Counted from the first letter of the stretch, positions 42,811 through 52,506 are shown. The stretch: 64,000 nucleotides of DNA from 40CM-2-70-7 sp035505915 (GCA_035505915.1 DATJQI010000050.1:17155-81154), one strand, 5' to 3'. The notes: a model not told the origin generated them from the letters alone. A program made the numbers and translations.

Positions 42811-43890
42811 TCAGTGACAGGTCGTGGTATTCTGGATCAGGGGCGCCACGAAGTTGCCCCGGATGGCGAGCCGACCGGACGGGTCTCCGTAGTAGTCGGC
42901 GCGCTGCCCGACGAAGTAGAACGATCCGGAGACGACGTTTCCCCCGGTGACGGAATGCTCCTCGCGGATCTTGATCCATCCTCCCGGCCGGGAGACGGCG
43001 AGGAGAGGGGCGCCGGAGGAAGCCGTGGAGCTCCAGACGGCGGCCGACCGCGGCGGGCGGCAGAGAAAGGTGGTGCCCTGCGCTTCGGTGACCGACACCG
43101 AGTCGAGAGGCAGGGAATCGGGCGCGCCGTTCACGGGGATCCGGCTGGTCAGGTTCACCTGCTCGGTGGTCGTGCTTCCCACCACCACCCGCAGGGTGAG
43201 CAGGAACGTGAGGGTGTCGCCGGCCCGGGTGTAGTTCTGTCCCCGCGCGGTGGTGGTGCGGGCCGCGGTGACGCTCCCGTTCACGGTGTAGGCGCCCGCG
43301 CCCGTGGACGTATCCGCCGGCGCGAGGGCGTGCACCGAGCCGCTCGCGGACAGGGAGTCGGCGTGCACCTGGAAGGGCAGCACGGGGCCGGACACGGCGG
43401 TCACGACGCGGCCGGTCGCGGAGTCGATCGTGAAGACCGCATTGCCGGGGGCGTCGAACCAGGGCGCCGGCGGAGCGCCGCCCTGGCGGCGCACCGAAAC
43501 CGGGACCACGAACGTATCTTGCGCGAGCATCACGATATTGGGGAGCAGCAGGGTGACGGAGAGTGCGGGCGTCACGATCACGAGCCCCTGTCCGCTGACG
43601 TTCTTGATGGTCGCGCTGATGACCGACGACCCCGGGGCGACGGCGTGGATGGTGCCGAGGGACGGGTCGACGGTGACCACCCCGGGCGCCGAGCTGCTCC
43701 AGCTCACGGTGCCGGCCTCGGCCTGGCCGGCGGCGGTGTAGTAGGTGGCGCCGAGGGAGGCGAGCGAGTCTCCCGTGAAGAGCGTATCCACGAGCGGCAG
43801 CACTACGACGTAGGGCTGGGTGGAAGAACCGGTACTATTGGAGCAGGCCGCGAGCAGGGCGGCGAGGGCGAGGAGCGGAGACCGGCGAAT
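42811..43890 (-). CDS. Ig-like (BIG2) lipoprotein, probable ATT start
   Basis: A 359-residue lipoprotein. The coding frame runs upstream to a lipoprotein signal (RRSPLLALAALLAAC, Cys near residue 16) followed by a Ser/Thr linker, but no ATG, GTG or TTG precedes that signal. The frame is closed by the TAG of the cNMP gene at 43900-43902. The only sensible initiator is ATT at 43888-43890, with AGAGG 6 bases upstream. A GTG at 43803 would delete the signal. Residues 40-120 form a BIG2-type Ig-like domain (VSWSSSAPGVVTVDP...VAPGSSVISATI). The rest is beta-rich and ends in a Cys. Surface or periplasmic binding is likely; a sequencing error at the start codon is possible. Confidence 0.75.
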   Translation of the reverse strand: MRRSPLLALAALLAACSNSTGSSTQPYVVVLPLVDTLFTGDSLASLGATYYTAAGQAEAGTVSWSSSAPGVVTVDPSLGTIHAVAPGSSVISATIKNVSGQGLVIVTPALSVTLLLPNIVMLAQDTFVVPVSVRRQGGAPPAPWFDAPGNAVFTIDSATGRVVTAVSGPVLPFQVHADSLSASGSVHALAPADTSTGAGAYTVNGSVTAARTTTARGQNYTRAGDTLTFLLTLRVVVGSTTTEQVNLTSRIPVNGAPDSLPLDSVSVTEAQGTTFLCRPPRSAAVWSSTASSGAPLLAVSRPGGWIKIREEHSVTGGNVVSGSFYFVGQRADYYGDPSGRLAIRGNFVAPLIQNTTTCH

Positions 43891-43899
43891 GGGGAGCCT

Positions 43900-44358
43900 C
43901 TAGAACATCGACATCGCGAGGAACGACCGGAGGTTGTCGTTCGTCACGCGGAGGCGGGCGCAGAGCAGGCGCACCACCGACCACAGCACCTTGTAGGCGA
44001 TGTCGCGATTGAAGTCGAGGAGCAGCTCGAAGTCGGACCGGGAAATCGTGATGAGGGTACAGGAGGTGTTCGCGATCGCGTCGGTGGACCGTTCCGACCG
44101 GTCGAAGATCGCCATCTCTCCGAAGTTCGCGCCGGGTTTCAGGATGGCGAGGGCTTCTTCGCCGGAACCGGGAATGGTCCGCGAAATGCGGACCTCCCCC
44201 TCGGCGATGATGAAGAGGCGGTTGCCGGGCTCGCCCTCCTTGAACACGTACTGGCCGACCGTGAACTTCTGCTCGCGGCAGACCTCCGACACCCGGGCGA
44301 GCTCACCCTCGTCGAGGTCTTGGAAGATGGCCGCCTGTTTCAGCAGATTGAGGTCCAC
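43900..44358 (-). CDS. Single-domain cyclic nucleotide-binding protein
   Basis: A 152-residue protein consisting of one cNMP-binding domain: VFKEGEPGNRLFIIAEGEVRISR, then the phosphate-binding cassette FGEMAIFDRSERSTDAIANT with its Arg, and a C-terminal helix. There is no helix-turn-helix, so it is not a complete CRP/FNR regulator; it may sense cAMP or cGMP and act on a partner. The start is a GTG at 44358, 6 bases behind TACCTT. It is the first gene of a three-gene minus-strand run with the Ig-like lipoprotein and DoxX. Confidence 0.88.
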   Translation of the reverse strand: MDLNLLKQAAIFQDLDEGELARVSEVCREQKFTVGQYVFKEGEPGNRLFIIAEGEVRISRTIPGSGEEALAILKPGANFGEMAIFDRSERSTDAIANTSCTLITISRSDFELLLDFNRDIAYKVLWSVVRLLCARLRVTNDNLRSFLAMSMF

Positions 44359-44364
44359 AGGGTC

Positions 44365-44370
44365 AAGGTA
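44365..44370 (-). promoter_or_regulatory. -10-like hexamer of the cNMP-binding protein, leaderless
   Basis: TACCTT on the minus strand ends 6 bases before the GTG start at 44358. Confidence 0.4.
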
Positions 44371-44381
44371 CCCGAGGGGGA

Positions 44382-44906
44382 ATGGACGGGCAAGTGAAAC
44401 CGTGGCTGACCCCCGCCGACGCGCTCACGTCCCTGCGCGTTCCACTGGCGGTGGCGTTCCCGCTGGTGCACGGGCCTTCACTGCGCCTGGCCATCATCGG
44501 CGTGGCCGCGGCGTCCGACTTTTTCGACGGGAAGCTCGCCCGGCGGTTCGGCGGATCCCGGCTGGGCGCGGTGCTCGATCCGGTGGCGGACAAGCTCTTC
44601 ATGGCGTCGGCGTTCCTCACGCTGTGGCGGAGCGGGCTGTTGCTGTGGTGGGAGATCGCCGGCGTGCTGCTCCGCGACATCGTCGCGGTGGGGGGCGCCC
44701 TCACGGTCTGGATCCGGCACCGGCCGGTGGCGCTCCCGGCGCGCGCGGGCGGGAAGGCGGTCACCGTGGGCCAGGTGCTCACGCTGGTGGCGTTCGTGGC
44801 GGAGTCGCCGCTGGTGCGGCCGCTGGCCTGGGCCACCGCGGCGGTGTCGGTCTACGCGTTGTGGGATTACGGTCGGGCCCTGGGCCCGCGCACGGAGGAC
44901 ACGTGA
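44382..44906 (+). CDS. CDP-alcohol phosphatidyltransferase family protein
   Basis: A 174-residue membrane enzyme with about five helices and the CDP-alcohol transferase signature SDFFDGKLARRFGGSRLGAV then DPVADK, which binds the metal ions and CDP. The spacing between AR and the conserved G is one residue shorter than in PgsA. Phosphatidylglycerophosphate synthase is the nearest well-known function, but the acceptor alcohol cannot be read from sequence. GAGGGGG precedes the ATG at 44382. It overlaps the next gene by 4 bases in a run of envelope genes. Confidence 0.85.
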   Translation: MDGQVKPWLTPADALTSLRVPLAVAFPLVHGPSLRLAIIGVAAASDFFDGKLARRFGGSRLGAVLDPVADKLFMASAFLTLWRSGLLLWWEIAGVLLRDIVAVGGALTVWIRHRPVALPARAGGKAVTVGQVLTLVAFVAESPLVRPLAWATAAVSVYALWDYGRALGPRTEDT

Positions 44907-45433
44907 GTCGATTGCGGAGGGTGGCGCTGATCGTCCTGATCCTGGGCCCGTCGCTCGCGGCGGCGCAGCAGTTCACGCCGCCCCCCGCGGCCACCGCCCC
45001 CGCCACCGGGACCCGGATCGGGCTGTTCGGCTTCGGCGTGCGGGGCGGCTGGGACGTGACGCACGGCGGGCAGATGGTGGTGGGAGCGACCCTCGACGCG
45101 GGAGATCTCTTCTCGCCCCAGGTCCGCATCCGTCCCTCCGCGGAGCTCGGCGTGTTCAACGGGGCCAATACCTACGTCGGCTCGCTCGAGGCGCTCTGGC
45201 GCTTCACCGACGAGACGCAGCCCGCCATCCCGTACGTGGGCGCGGGACTGGCGCTCGCCAGCCACGACGGATGCGGCCAGGATTCCTCCTGCCCGTCCCT
45301 CTGGGTGAACCTGGTGCTGGGATTCGAGCTTCATTACCACAAGACGTTCAACTGGCTGCTCGAGTACCACGGGATGGACGCCATGCGGCATCACCGGCTC
45401 TACATCGGACTCACCACCCGCCGGGGATCCTGA
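44903..45433 (+). CDS. Small outer-membrane beta-barrel protein
   Basis: A 176-residue exported protein with a signal peptide (ALIVLILGPSLAAAQ) and about eight amphipathic strands (GTRIGLFGFGVRGGWDV, QMVVGATLDAGDLF, TYVGSLEALWRFTD, AIPYVGAGLALASH), typical of OmpA/OmpW-like small barrels. Two Cys (HDGCGQDSSCPS) could form a disulfide in a loop. The GTG at 44903 follows GGAGG by 4 bases and overlaps the transferase stop. Function unknown; a structural or porin-like role is inferred. Confidence 0.78.
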   Translation: MSRLRRVALIVLILGPSLAAAQQFTPPPAATAPATGTRIGLFGFGVRGGWDVTHGGQMVVGATLDAGDLFSPQVRIRPSAELGVFNGANTYVGSLEALWRFTDETQPAIPYVGAGLALASHDGCGQDSSCPSLWVNLVLGFELHYHKTFNWLLEYHGMDAMRHHRLYIGLTTRRGS

Positions 45434-45436
45434 GCC

Positions 45437-45847
45437 GTGGCCGCGCCCGAAGCGGCGATCACGCTCCGCTGGGACCACGATCTGGTGTTCGAGGGCGCCG
45501 GGCGGGCGAACACGCCCGTCACCGTGGACGGTGACACCGTGGTCGCCGTGTCTCCGGTCGAGATGCTGCTCGTGGCCGCGGCGGCGTGCACCGGGTCCGA
45601 CGTCGTCATCATCCTGAAGAAAATGCGGGTGGAGCTGGCCAAGCTGGAGATCCGGCTCGTCGCCACGCGCCGGGAGACGGAGCCCCGGCGGGTCACCGGG
45701 ATGCGCCTGCACGTCACGGCGCAGGGAACGGGCGTGGACGAGGACAAGGTCCGGCGTGCCGTGTCCCTGTCGATCGAGAAGTACTGCTCCGTCATCACCT
45801 CGCTCAATCCCGACATCCCGGTGACTTACGACGTCGTGGTGGGCTAG
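45437..45847 (+). CDS. OsmC-family peroxiredoxin-like protein
   Basis: A 136-residue OsmC/Ohr-fold protein. The two redox Cys of the family are present: AAAACTGSDVVII near residue 53 and EKYCSVI near residue 117. The usual role is thiol-dependent reduction of organic hydroperoxides. It starts at GTG 45437, 3 bases after the barrel gene, so it belongs to the same operon. The RRETEPRRVTGMRLHV segment resembles the YhfA-like subgroup, whose substrate is not certain. Confidence 0.9.
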   Translation: MAAPEAAITLRWDHDLVFEGAGRANTPVTVDGDTVVAVSPVEMLLVAAAACTGSDVVIILKKMRVELAKLEIRLVATRRETEPRRVTGMRLHVTAQGTGVDEDKVRRAVSLSIEKYCSVITSLNPDIPVTYDVVVG

Positions 45848-45872
45848 CGCCGCGGCGCTGGCGGTCTGGGCC

Positions 45873-46307
45873 GTGTCGGGCGCCGCGGCCGCGCGGGCGC
45901 AGGGTCCCCCGGCGACCGAAACCGGTTTCGGCGCCACCGCGCTGTGGAGCCGCCGCGCGTTCTACGGCGCCGAGGCCGGCCTGGGCCTCCGGCCGGCGGG
46001 GCAGCTGCGCTTCGCGTTCACGATCGCGGGCGGAGCCCGTGAAGGCCGGCCGGCGGGGCGGGTCGCCGGCGAGGCGCAGTTTCTCGTGCTCCCGGGCGCC
46101 CACGGCGGCGTCTCACCGTACGTCGGCATGGGCATCGCGGCGCTGATGGTGCAGGCGCGGCACGGGAGCGGCGCGTTGACCCTCACCGCCGGCGTGGAGG
46201 CCGGGGAAGGGAGCCGGGTGGGGTGGTACCTCGAGGGCGGCGCGGCGGGCGGGGGCCGGCTCGCGGCCGGGATCCGGTGGCGCCGCTTCCCGGCGTGGTG
46301 GCACTAG
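45873..46307 (+). CDS. Exported beta-rich protein with an ambiguous start
   Basis: At least 144 residues, beta-rich, with alternating strands (GATALWSRRAFYGAEAGLGL, GVSPYVGMGIAALMVQA, GWYLEGGAAGGGRLAAGIRW) ending in FPAWWH, like a small outer-membrane barrel. From GTG 45873 the signal peptide would be only VSGAAAARAQ; in frame upstream the code continues as ASAALAVWA, completing a normal signal peptide, but the only near-canonical starts there are CTG at 45858 or codons overlapping the osmC stop. The real start is therefore probably upstream of 45873. No family recognised. Confidence 0.65.
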   Translation: MSGAAAARAQGPPATETGFGATALWSRRAFYGAEAGLGLRPAGQLRFAFTIAGGAREGRPAGRVAGEAQFLVLPGAHGGVSPYVGMGIAALMVQARHGSGALTLTAGVEAGEGSRVGWYLEGGAAGGGRLAAGIRWRRFPAWWH

Positions 46308-46313
46308 ACGCGC

Positions 46314-46345
46314 ACGGGGCGCCCGGAATGATCCGGGCGCCCCGT
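46314..46345. terminator. Perfect 14-bp hairpin between convergent genes
   Basis: Bases 46314-46327 pair exactly with 46332-46345 around an ATGA tetraloop. It lies between the exported barrel protein and the convergent small gene and probably terminates both transcripts, though no U-tract is present. Confidence 0.75.
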
Positions 46346-46380
46346 CCACATCCGGTCCGACCGGGGTCGGACTATTTCAC

Positions 46381-46653
46381 TCAGGTACTCGCGACGGCGG
46401 TCGCCGCTCGTGCCACCACGGGCCGGCAGTAGCGCTCACCGAGAACACGCAGCTGGGCCATCTCGTCCTCACTCAGATCCTCATAGCGGTCGCCGAGGTA
46501 CAACATCGTATCGTCGAACCACTCCTTCTGATGCTCGGGAGTGGCTTCGAGGACGCCGCAGCGGAGGATGTGGGAGAACAGCTCATCGCGAGCCTGCTCG
46601 AAGCTCGTCGGGGTCGGAGGGGCTTTTCGGGTGTCGGTACGAGACTTGGCCAT
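46381..46653 (-). CDS. Small hypothetical protein
   Basis: A 90-residue protein, MAKSRTDTRKAPPTPTSF then a helical body (EQARDELFSHILRCGVLEAT, QKEWFDDTMLYLGDRYEDLSEDEM, AQLRVLGERYCRPVVARA). Acidic in the middle, basic at the start. GAGGAG lies 9 bases before the ATG at 46653, which decides against the upstream TTG at 46686. No family recognised. It is divergent from the next gene. Confidence 0.7.
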   Translation of the reverse strand: MAKSRTDTRKAPPTPTSFEQARDELFSHILRCGVLEATPEHQKEWFDDTMLYLGDRYEDLSEDEMAQLRVLGERYCRPVVARAATAVAST

Positions 46654-46733
46654 TCGGGGCCGCTCCTCTCTGAATTGGGCTGTCAAGAACGCGGCGGCAA
46701 TTTAATGGAGCGCCCCAGGCGAAGCAAACAGTG

Positions 46734-46739
46734 TATAAT
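46734..46739 (+). promoter_or_regulatory. Consensus -10 (TATAAT), leaderless
   Basis: A perfect TATAAT ends 7 bases before the ATG at 46747, so the predicted transcription start is the A of the start codon. No -35 is recognisable. Confidence 0.6.
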
Positions 46740-46746
46740 CCCCGGA

Positions 46747-47058
46747 ATGGCGGACCACGAGCAGACCTACGGCCCCGAGCGGGCGGCGCGCCTGGCGGCC
46801 CTCCTGAAAGCCCTGGCGGAGCGCATTGTCGAGCTGGACCGGTCCGGACGCCTCCTGGAATCGGCTCCCGAGCTCCAGGAGCTCCTGGGGACCGCCCGAA
46901 GCGAGCTGTTCCATTACGAGGTCCGGTCCACCTACGACACGCCGGAAGTGGCGGAGAGCCGGCGCATCGTGGAGGAGGCGGAGCGGCGGGCGTCCGAGCT
47001 CCGCTTCGATCCCCCGGACGACGACGAACAACCCTGGCGGAGGTCGGGCGGCGAATGA
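46747..47058 (+). CDS. Small helical hypothetical protein
   Basis: A 103-residue, highly charged helical protein (AARLAALLKALAERIVELDRSG, AESRRIVEEAERRASELRFDPP), with no signal peptide. I do not recognise a family; parts could form a coiled coil. It starts at ATG 46747 directly behind a consensus -10 and ends with a 4-base ATGA overlap with the DsbA-like gene, so it leads a three-gene operon with DsbA-like and VKOR genes. Its role in oxidative folding, if any, is unknown. Confidence 0.7.
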   Translation: MADHEQTYGPERAARLAALLKALAERIVELDRSGRLLESAPELQELLGTARSELFHYEVRSTYDTPEVAESRRIVEEAERRASELRFDPPDDDEQPWRRSGGE

Positions 47059-47732
47059 ATCGGTTCTACGTGCTCCTCGGTGTGGTCGCGGCGGCCGCGG
47101 TGGCGTTCCTCATCTACAGCACGCAGCAGGAGCCGGGCGGGGCGGCGGCGGCGTCGAATCCGAACGTGCCCATCACGGCGCAGGACCGCGCGTTTCCCGG
47201 ATACACGCTGGGGTCCGACTCGGCGCCGGTGAAGGTCGTGGAGTACATCGATTACGAGTGCCCCATCTGCGCCATGTTCGCCACGGTCCAATTCCCCACC
47301 ATCCGCGACCAGCTCATCAACACCGGCAAGGTGCAGTGGCGCCTGCGGGACTATCCCCTCCCGCCCACCACCCACCAGTGGTCGCATCTCGCCGCGAACG
47401 CCGTGGCCTGCGCGTCGGAGCAGGGGAAGGCCTGGGACATGGTGGACGCGCTCTTCGACCACCACGACTGGGCGCTGCAGAAGAGCAACCCCACGTCGGT
47501 GTTCCGGGGGCTGGCGCAGAGCGTGGGCGTCAATCCCACGACCTGGGACGCCTGCCTGGCGAGCAACAAGTACGCCGGCCGCATCCAGGCGAGCGCCAAC
47601 GAGGGTGACTCGCTGGGTGTGAACGGCACGCCGACGCTCTTCATCAACGGCACCCTGGTGCGCGCCCGGGCCACGTCGGACCTGGTTCAGCACATCGCGG
47701 ACAGCCTGATCGCGGCCACCAAGAAGAAATGA
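47055..47732 (+). CDS. DsbA-like membrane-anchored thiol oxidoreductase
   Basis: A 225-residue protein with an N-terminal membrane anchor (YVLLGVVAAAAVAFLIYS), then a DsbA-type thioredoxin fold with active site EYECPICAMF, a helical insertion, and the cis-Pro loop in NGTPTLFING. It would insert disulfides in, or oxidise, exported proteins. It overlaps the following VKOR gene by 4 bases; VKOR proteins re-oxidise DsbA-type partners through quinone, so the pair forms a complete pathway. The active-site CPIC differs from the CPHC of E. coli DsbA. Confidence 0.92.
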   Translation: MNRFYVLLGVVAAAAVAFLIYSTQQEPGGAAAASNPNVPITAQDRAFPGYTLGSDSAPVKVVEYIDYECPICAMFATVQFPTIRDQLINTGKVQWRLRDYPLPPTTHQWSHLAANAVACASEQGKAWDMVDALFDHHDWALQKSNPTSVFRGLAQSVGVNPTTWDACLASNKYAGRIQASANEGDSLGVNGTPTLFINGTLVRARATSDLVQHIADSLIAATKKK

Positions 47733-48151
47733 GCCGTCATCGACAGGCGATCGCGGTCCTGGCCCTGGTCGGGATCGCCGTCGCGACGTACCTGTGGCTC
47801 CACGCCATCGGCGTCATCGGCGTATTGAAGTGCGGCAGCGGCGGGTGTGAGATCGTGCAGGCGTCGAAGTACGCCGAGCTCCTCGGCATCCCGGTGGCGT
47901 TCTACGGGGTGGTCGGCTACGCGACGCTCTTCGGCCTCAGCCTCGTCGGGGCGCGGCCCGCCCTCGTGGCCCGCGCGTGGCCCACGCGCTGGCTGGCGGT
48001 CCTGTCCGGCGCCGGATTCCTCTTCACGCTGTACCTCACGTCACTCGAGATGTTCGTCATTCACGCCTGGTGCCGGTGGTGTCTGGCGTCGGCCGCGATC
48101 ATCACCGCCATCTTCGTGACGGCCCTCGCCGGACTTCCCCGGAAGACCTGA
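47729..48151 (+). CDS. Vitamin K epoxide reductase (VKOR) family protein
   Basis: A 140-residue four-helix membrane protein with all VKOR landmarks: loop cysteines in LKCGSGGCEIVQ, the conserved GIPVAFYG, and the quinone-side CxxC in HAWCRWCLASA. It replaces DsbB by passing electrons from a DsbA-like partner to quinone. The 4-base overlap with the DsbA-like gene supports this coupling. Unlike some bacterial VKORs it is not fused to a thioredoxin domain; the partner is the separate gene upstream. Confidence 0.93.
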   Translation: MSRHRQAIAVLALVGIAVATYLWLHAIGVIGVLKCGSGGCEIVQASKYAELLGIPVAFYGVVGYATLFGLSLVGARPALVARAWPTRWLAVLSGAGFLFTLYLTSLEMFVIHAWCRWCLASAAIITAIFVTALAGLPRKT

Positions 48152-48163
48152 CCGCCGACATCC

Positions 48164-49975
48164 ATGTCGCTCTGGCGTAGCGCCAAGCGCGTCCTGGTCG
48201 GCCGTCCCCTCGAGACGCTCCACCTCGAGTCGGAACGGCTCACGAAGGCCACCGGCCTGGCGGTGCTCTCGTCGGACGCGCTCTCCTCCGTGGCGTACGC
48301 CGCCGAGGCGATGCTCCTGGTGCTGGTGGTGGCGGGCGGGGCGGGGGCGGGCCACGCGCTCGTGGTCGCGGGGTTCATTCTCCTCCTCCTCGCCATCGTG
48401 GTCGTCAGCTACCGCCAGACCGTCTTCGCCTACCCCCAGGGCGGAGGCGCGTACTTCGTCGCCAAGGAGAACCTCGGCACGGGCTTCGGGCTGGTGGCGG
48501 CCGCCGCGCTGCTCGTGGATTACACGCTCACCGTCACCGTGTCCGTCGCCGCCGGCGTCGCGGCGATCACGTCGGCCTTCCCGGTCACCGCCCCGCACGC
48601 CGTCGCCCTGGGCCTCGCCGCCATCGCCGTCGTGACGCTGGGCAACCTCCGCGGCATCCGGGAATCGGGGATGATCTTCTCCGTCCCCACCTACTTCTTC
48701 ATCGTGATGTTCGGGCTGATGCTCCTGGTGGACGTGGTGCATCCGTTCGGCACCTGGACTCCGGCGGTCCTCCCCGCCACGACCGGCACCGCGGTCTCGC
48801 TCTGGCTCCTGCTCAAGGCCTTCGCCTCCGGATGCTCGGCGCTCACCGGGGTCGAGGCGATCTCCAACGGCATTCAGGCCTTCAAGCCCCCCGAGTCGAG
48901 AAACGCCGCCGCCGTGATGGTGTGGATGGGCGTCATCCTCGGCGTGTTCTTCGCCGGCTCCACCATCATCGCCCACCGCTACGGCATCATCCCGGTGGGC
49001 GACCAGACCGTGATCTCCCAGCTGGCCCACGCCGCCTTCGGCTCGGGATCCGCGTACTACGCCCTGCAGTTCGCCACGGCGCTCATCCTCGTGCTCGCCG
49101 CCAACACCGCGTTCGCCGACTTTCCCCGCCTGTCGTCGATCCTGGCCACCGACGGCTTCCTGCCCCGGCAGCTCGCGAGCCGCGGCGACCGCCTGGTGTT
49201 CTCGAACGGGATCCTGATGCTGGCGGTGGTCGCGGGCGCCCTGCTCGCGATCTTCAAGGGCAACACCAACGCCCTGATCCACCTCTACGCGGTGGGCGTG
49301 TTCGTGTCGTTCACGCTGTCGCAGGCGGGGATGGTGCGGCGGTCGCTGAAGGCCGGCGAGCGGCGGGTGGGGCGCCTGGTCGCGTCGTCGCTGGGCGCGG
49401 TGGCGACCGCGGTGGTGGTGGTCATCGAGCTGGTCACCAAGTTCACGGAAGGCGCGTGGATCAGCGCCCTGCTCATCGTGGCCCTCGTGTTCCTGTTCCT
49501 CGCCATCAACCGCCACTACCTGTTCTATGCCCGCCAGCTCTCGACGGAGGCCTGGCAGCCGGAGTGGCCGGAGAAGCATCTGGTGGTGGTGCCGGTGGCG
49601 GGGGTGTCCAAGAGCACGGCCGGCGCGCTGGCGTACGCCCTGCTCCTGTCCCCGAACATCCGCGCCGTGGCGGTCGCCACCGATCCGGCGCAGGTGCAGA
49701 AGCTGCAAGACGAGTGGGACCTGTGGGACTCCGGCGTGCCGCTCGAGGTGATCGTCTCGCCCTACCGGTCGATCGTGGGTCCGCTGCTCAAGTACATCGA
49801 CCAGGTCGAGAAGTCCGAGAAGCCGGATTGGCTCACGGTGGTGCTGCCGGAGGTGGTGCCGGCGCGCTGGTGGCACGCCTTCCTGCACAACCAGACCGTC
49901 TACGCGATCAAGACGGCCCTGCTATTTCGCCGGAACGTGGTCGTCACGACCGTCCGACATCACCTCCGGAAGTAG
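48164..49975 (+). CDS. APC-superfamily transporter resembling potassium importer KimA
   Basis: A 603-residue protein with 12 predicted helices (residues 30-455) and a C-terminal cytoplasmic domain. Family marks are LSSDALSSVAYAAEAMLLVL, VVSYRQTVFAYPQGGGAYFVAKENLG and VDYTLTVTVSVAAG, which match the KimA/YdaO type of APC permease, a proton-coupled potassium importer in Bacillus. The C-terminal domain has a universal-stress-like Rossmann pattern (HLVVVPVAGVSKSTAGALAYALLLSP). An amino-acid permease function is the alternative. It begins 12 bases after the VKOR gene, so it may share that transcript. Confidence 0.82.
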   Translation: MSLWRSAKRVLVGRPLETLHLESERLTKATGLAVLSSDALSSVAYAAEAMLLVLVVAGGAGAGHALVVAGFILLLLAIVVVSYRQTVFAYPQGGGAYFVAKENLGTGFGLVAAAALLVDYTLTVTVSVAAGVAAITSAFPVTAPHAVALGLAAIAVVTLGNLRGIRESGMIFSVPTYFFIVMFGLMLLVDVVHPFGTWTPAVLPATTGTAVSLWLLLKAFASGCSALTGVEAISNGIQAFKPPESRNAAAVMVWMGVILGVFFAGSTIIAHRYGIIPVGDQTVISQLAHAAFGSGSAYYALQFATALILVLAANTAFADFPRLSSILATDGFLPRQLASRGDRLVFSNGILMLAVVAGALLAIFKGNTNALIHLYAVGVFVSFTLSQAGMVRRSLKAGERRVGRLVASSLGAVATAVVVVIELVTKFTEGAWISALLIVALVFLFLAINRHYLFYARQLSTEAWQPEWPEKHLVVVPVAGVSKSTAGALAYALLLSPNIRAVAVATDPAQVQKLQDEWDLWDSGVPLEVIVSPYRSIVGPLLKYIDQVEKSEKPDWLTVVLPEVVPARWWHAFLHNQTVYAIKTALLFRRNVVVTTVRHHLRK

Positions 49976-49986
49976 GATCACGACTC

Positions 49987-50017
49987 CCTCTTCCCGCTTC
50001 CCCCCTCCCGCCTCCCT
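49987..50017. repeat. CTTCCCGCTTCCC micro-repeat between convergent genes
   Basis: Tandem CTTCCCGC/CTCCCGC units fill the 42-base gap between the transporter and acs stops. The motif is the reverse complement of the repeat at 32133 and recurs in the GGR gene. Confidence 0.6.
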
Positions 50018-51958
<1,941 letters not shown>

Positions 51959-51964
51959 GACTCG

Positions 51965-51970
51965 AACGTA
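51965..51970 (-). promoter_or_regulatory. -10-like hexamer of acs, leaderless
   Basis: TACGTT on the minus strand ends 6 bases before the ATG at 51958, with no Shine-Dalgarno. Confidence 0.4.
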
Positions 51971-52075
51971 ACGAGCCTTGCACTTTGCGCCACCGCACTC
52001 GGAGTGCCACGGTCGCGGTGCGTGAGGGAGGTCACCCAGTTCAGCTAAGTCATTGTTTTGACAGTGTTTAAAGAT

Positions 52076-52097
52076 TTGGCACCGGACTGGCAATTGC
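52076..52097 (+). promoter_or_regulatory. Candidate sigma-54 promoter before the STAS gene
   Basis: TTGGCAC at 52076-52082 is a perfect -24 element, with GC of TGGCA at 52090-52091 exactly 10 bases after its GG. A second register has an exact TTGCA at 52094-52098 with GG at 52084-52085. Either would give a leader of about 35-40 bases to the ATG at 52143. Confidence 0.4.
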
Positions 52098-52142
52098 AGA
52101 CCTCGGAAAGACAGCACACGGGCTAATCGAGCGGAGTCAGAG

Positions 52143-52454
52143 ATGTCCACGTACTCGACCGAAAAGACACTGGCCGCCCCCGAGGCGCTCTCCCTGGAGA
52201 GCCGCACGGCGTTCCGGCGCACCGCGGTGGAGCTGCTCGATCAGCTTCCCGAGGGGGCCGGGCGGCTGGTGATCGACATGTCGGCGACGCGTCAGGTGGA
52301 CTCGGCCGGTCTCGGCACTCTGATGCTGATCCAGCGCCGCGCCGCCGAGCGGCGGGTCACCGTGGCGCTGCGGGGGGCCAACGAGGAGCTGCGGTTCCTG
52401 CTGGTCCTCACCAAGCTGGACGATCTCTTCGAGCTCGAGGGCGGAGCCGGCTGA
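52143..52454 (+). CDS. STAS-domain anti-sigma factor antagonist
   Basis: A 103-residue STAS domain, SpoIIAA/RsbV-like. The phosphorylatable serine lies in ATRQVDSAGLGTLMLIQ, and the preceding GRLVIDMS strand and the following ALRGANEELRFLLVLTKLDDLF are typical. Such proteins switch partners with a serine kinase/anti-sigma factor. No RsbW-like kinase is in the window. GGAG lies 6 bases before the ATG at 52143. The 185-base divergent gap to acs contains a candidate sigma-54 promoter. Confidence 0.9.
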   Translation: MSTYSTEKTLAAPEALSLESRTAFRRTAVELLDQLPEGAGRLVIDMSATRQVDSAGLGTLMLIQRRAAERRVTVALRGANEELRFLLVLTKLDDLFELEGGAG

Positions 52455-52493
52455 CGAATTTCGCGCGTCGAGCGGGGCGTTGGGGCGATCGGT

Positions 52494-52499
52494 TATATT
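52494..52499 (+). promoter_or_regulatory. -10-like hexamer of the receiver gene, leaderless
   Basis: TATATT ends 7 bases before the ATG at 52507. The predicted transcription start is the start codon, and no Shine-Dalgarno is present. Confidence 0.55.
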
Positions 52500-52506
52500 G
52501 TCGCCC

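Noticed and set aside
48152..48163. A c-di-AMP-type riboswitch before the KimA-like gene, as in Bacillus
   Set aside because: Only 12 bases separate it from the VKOR gene; there is no room for a riboswitch.
52058..52063. Perfect TTGACA as a -35 element
   Set aside because: No -10-like hexamer lies 16-18 bases downstream. It may be chance in an AT-richer patch.
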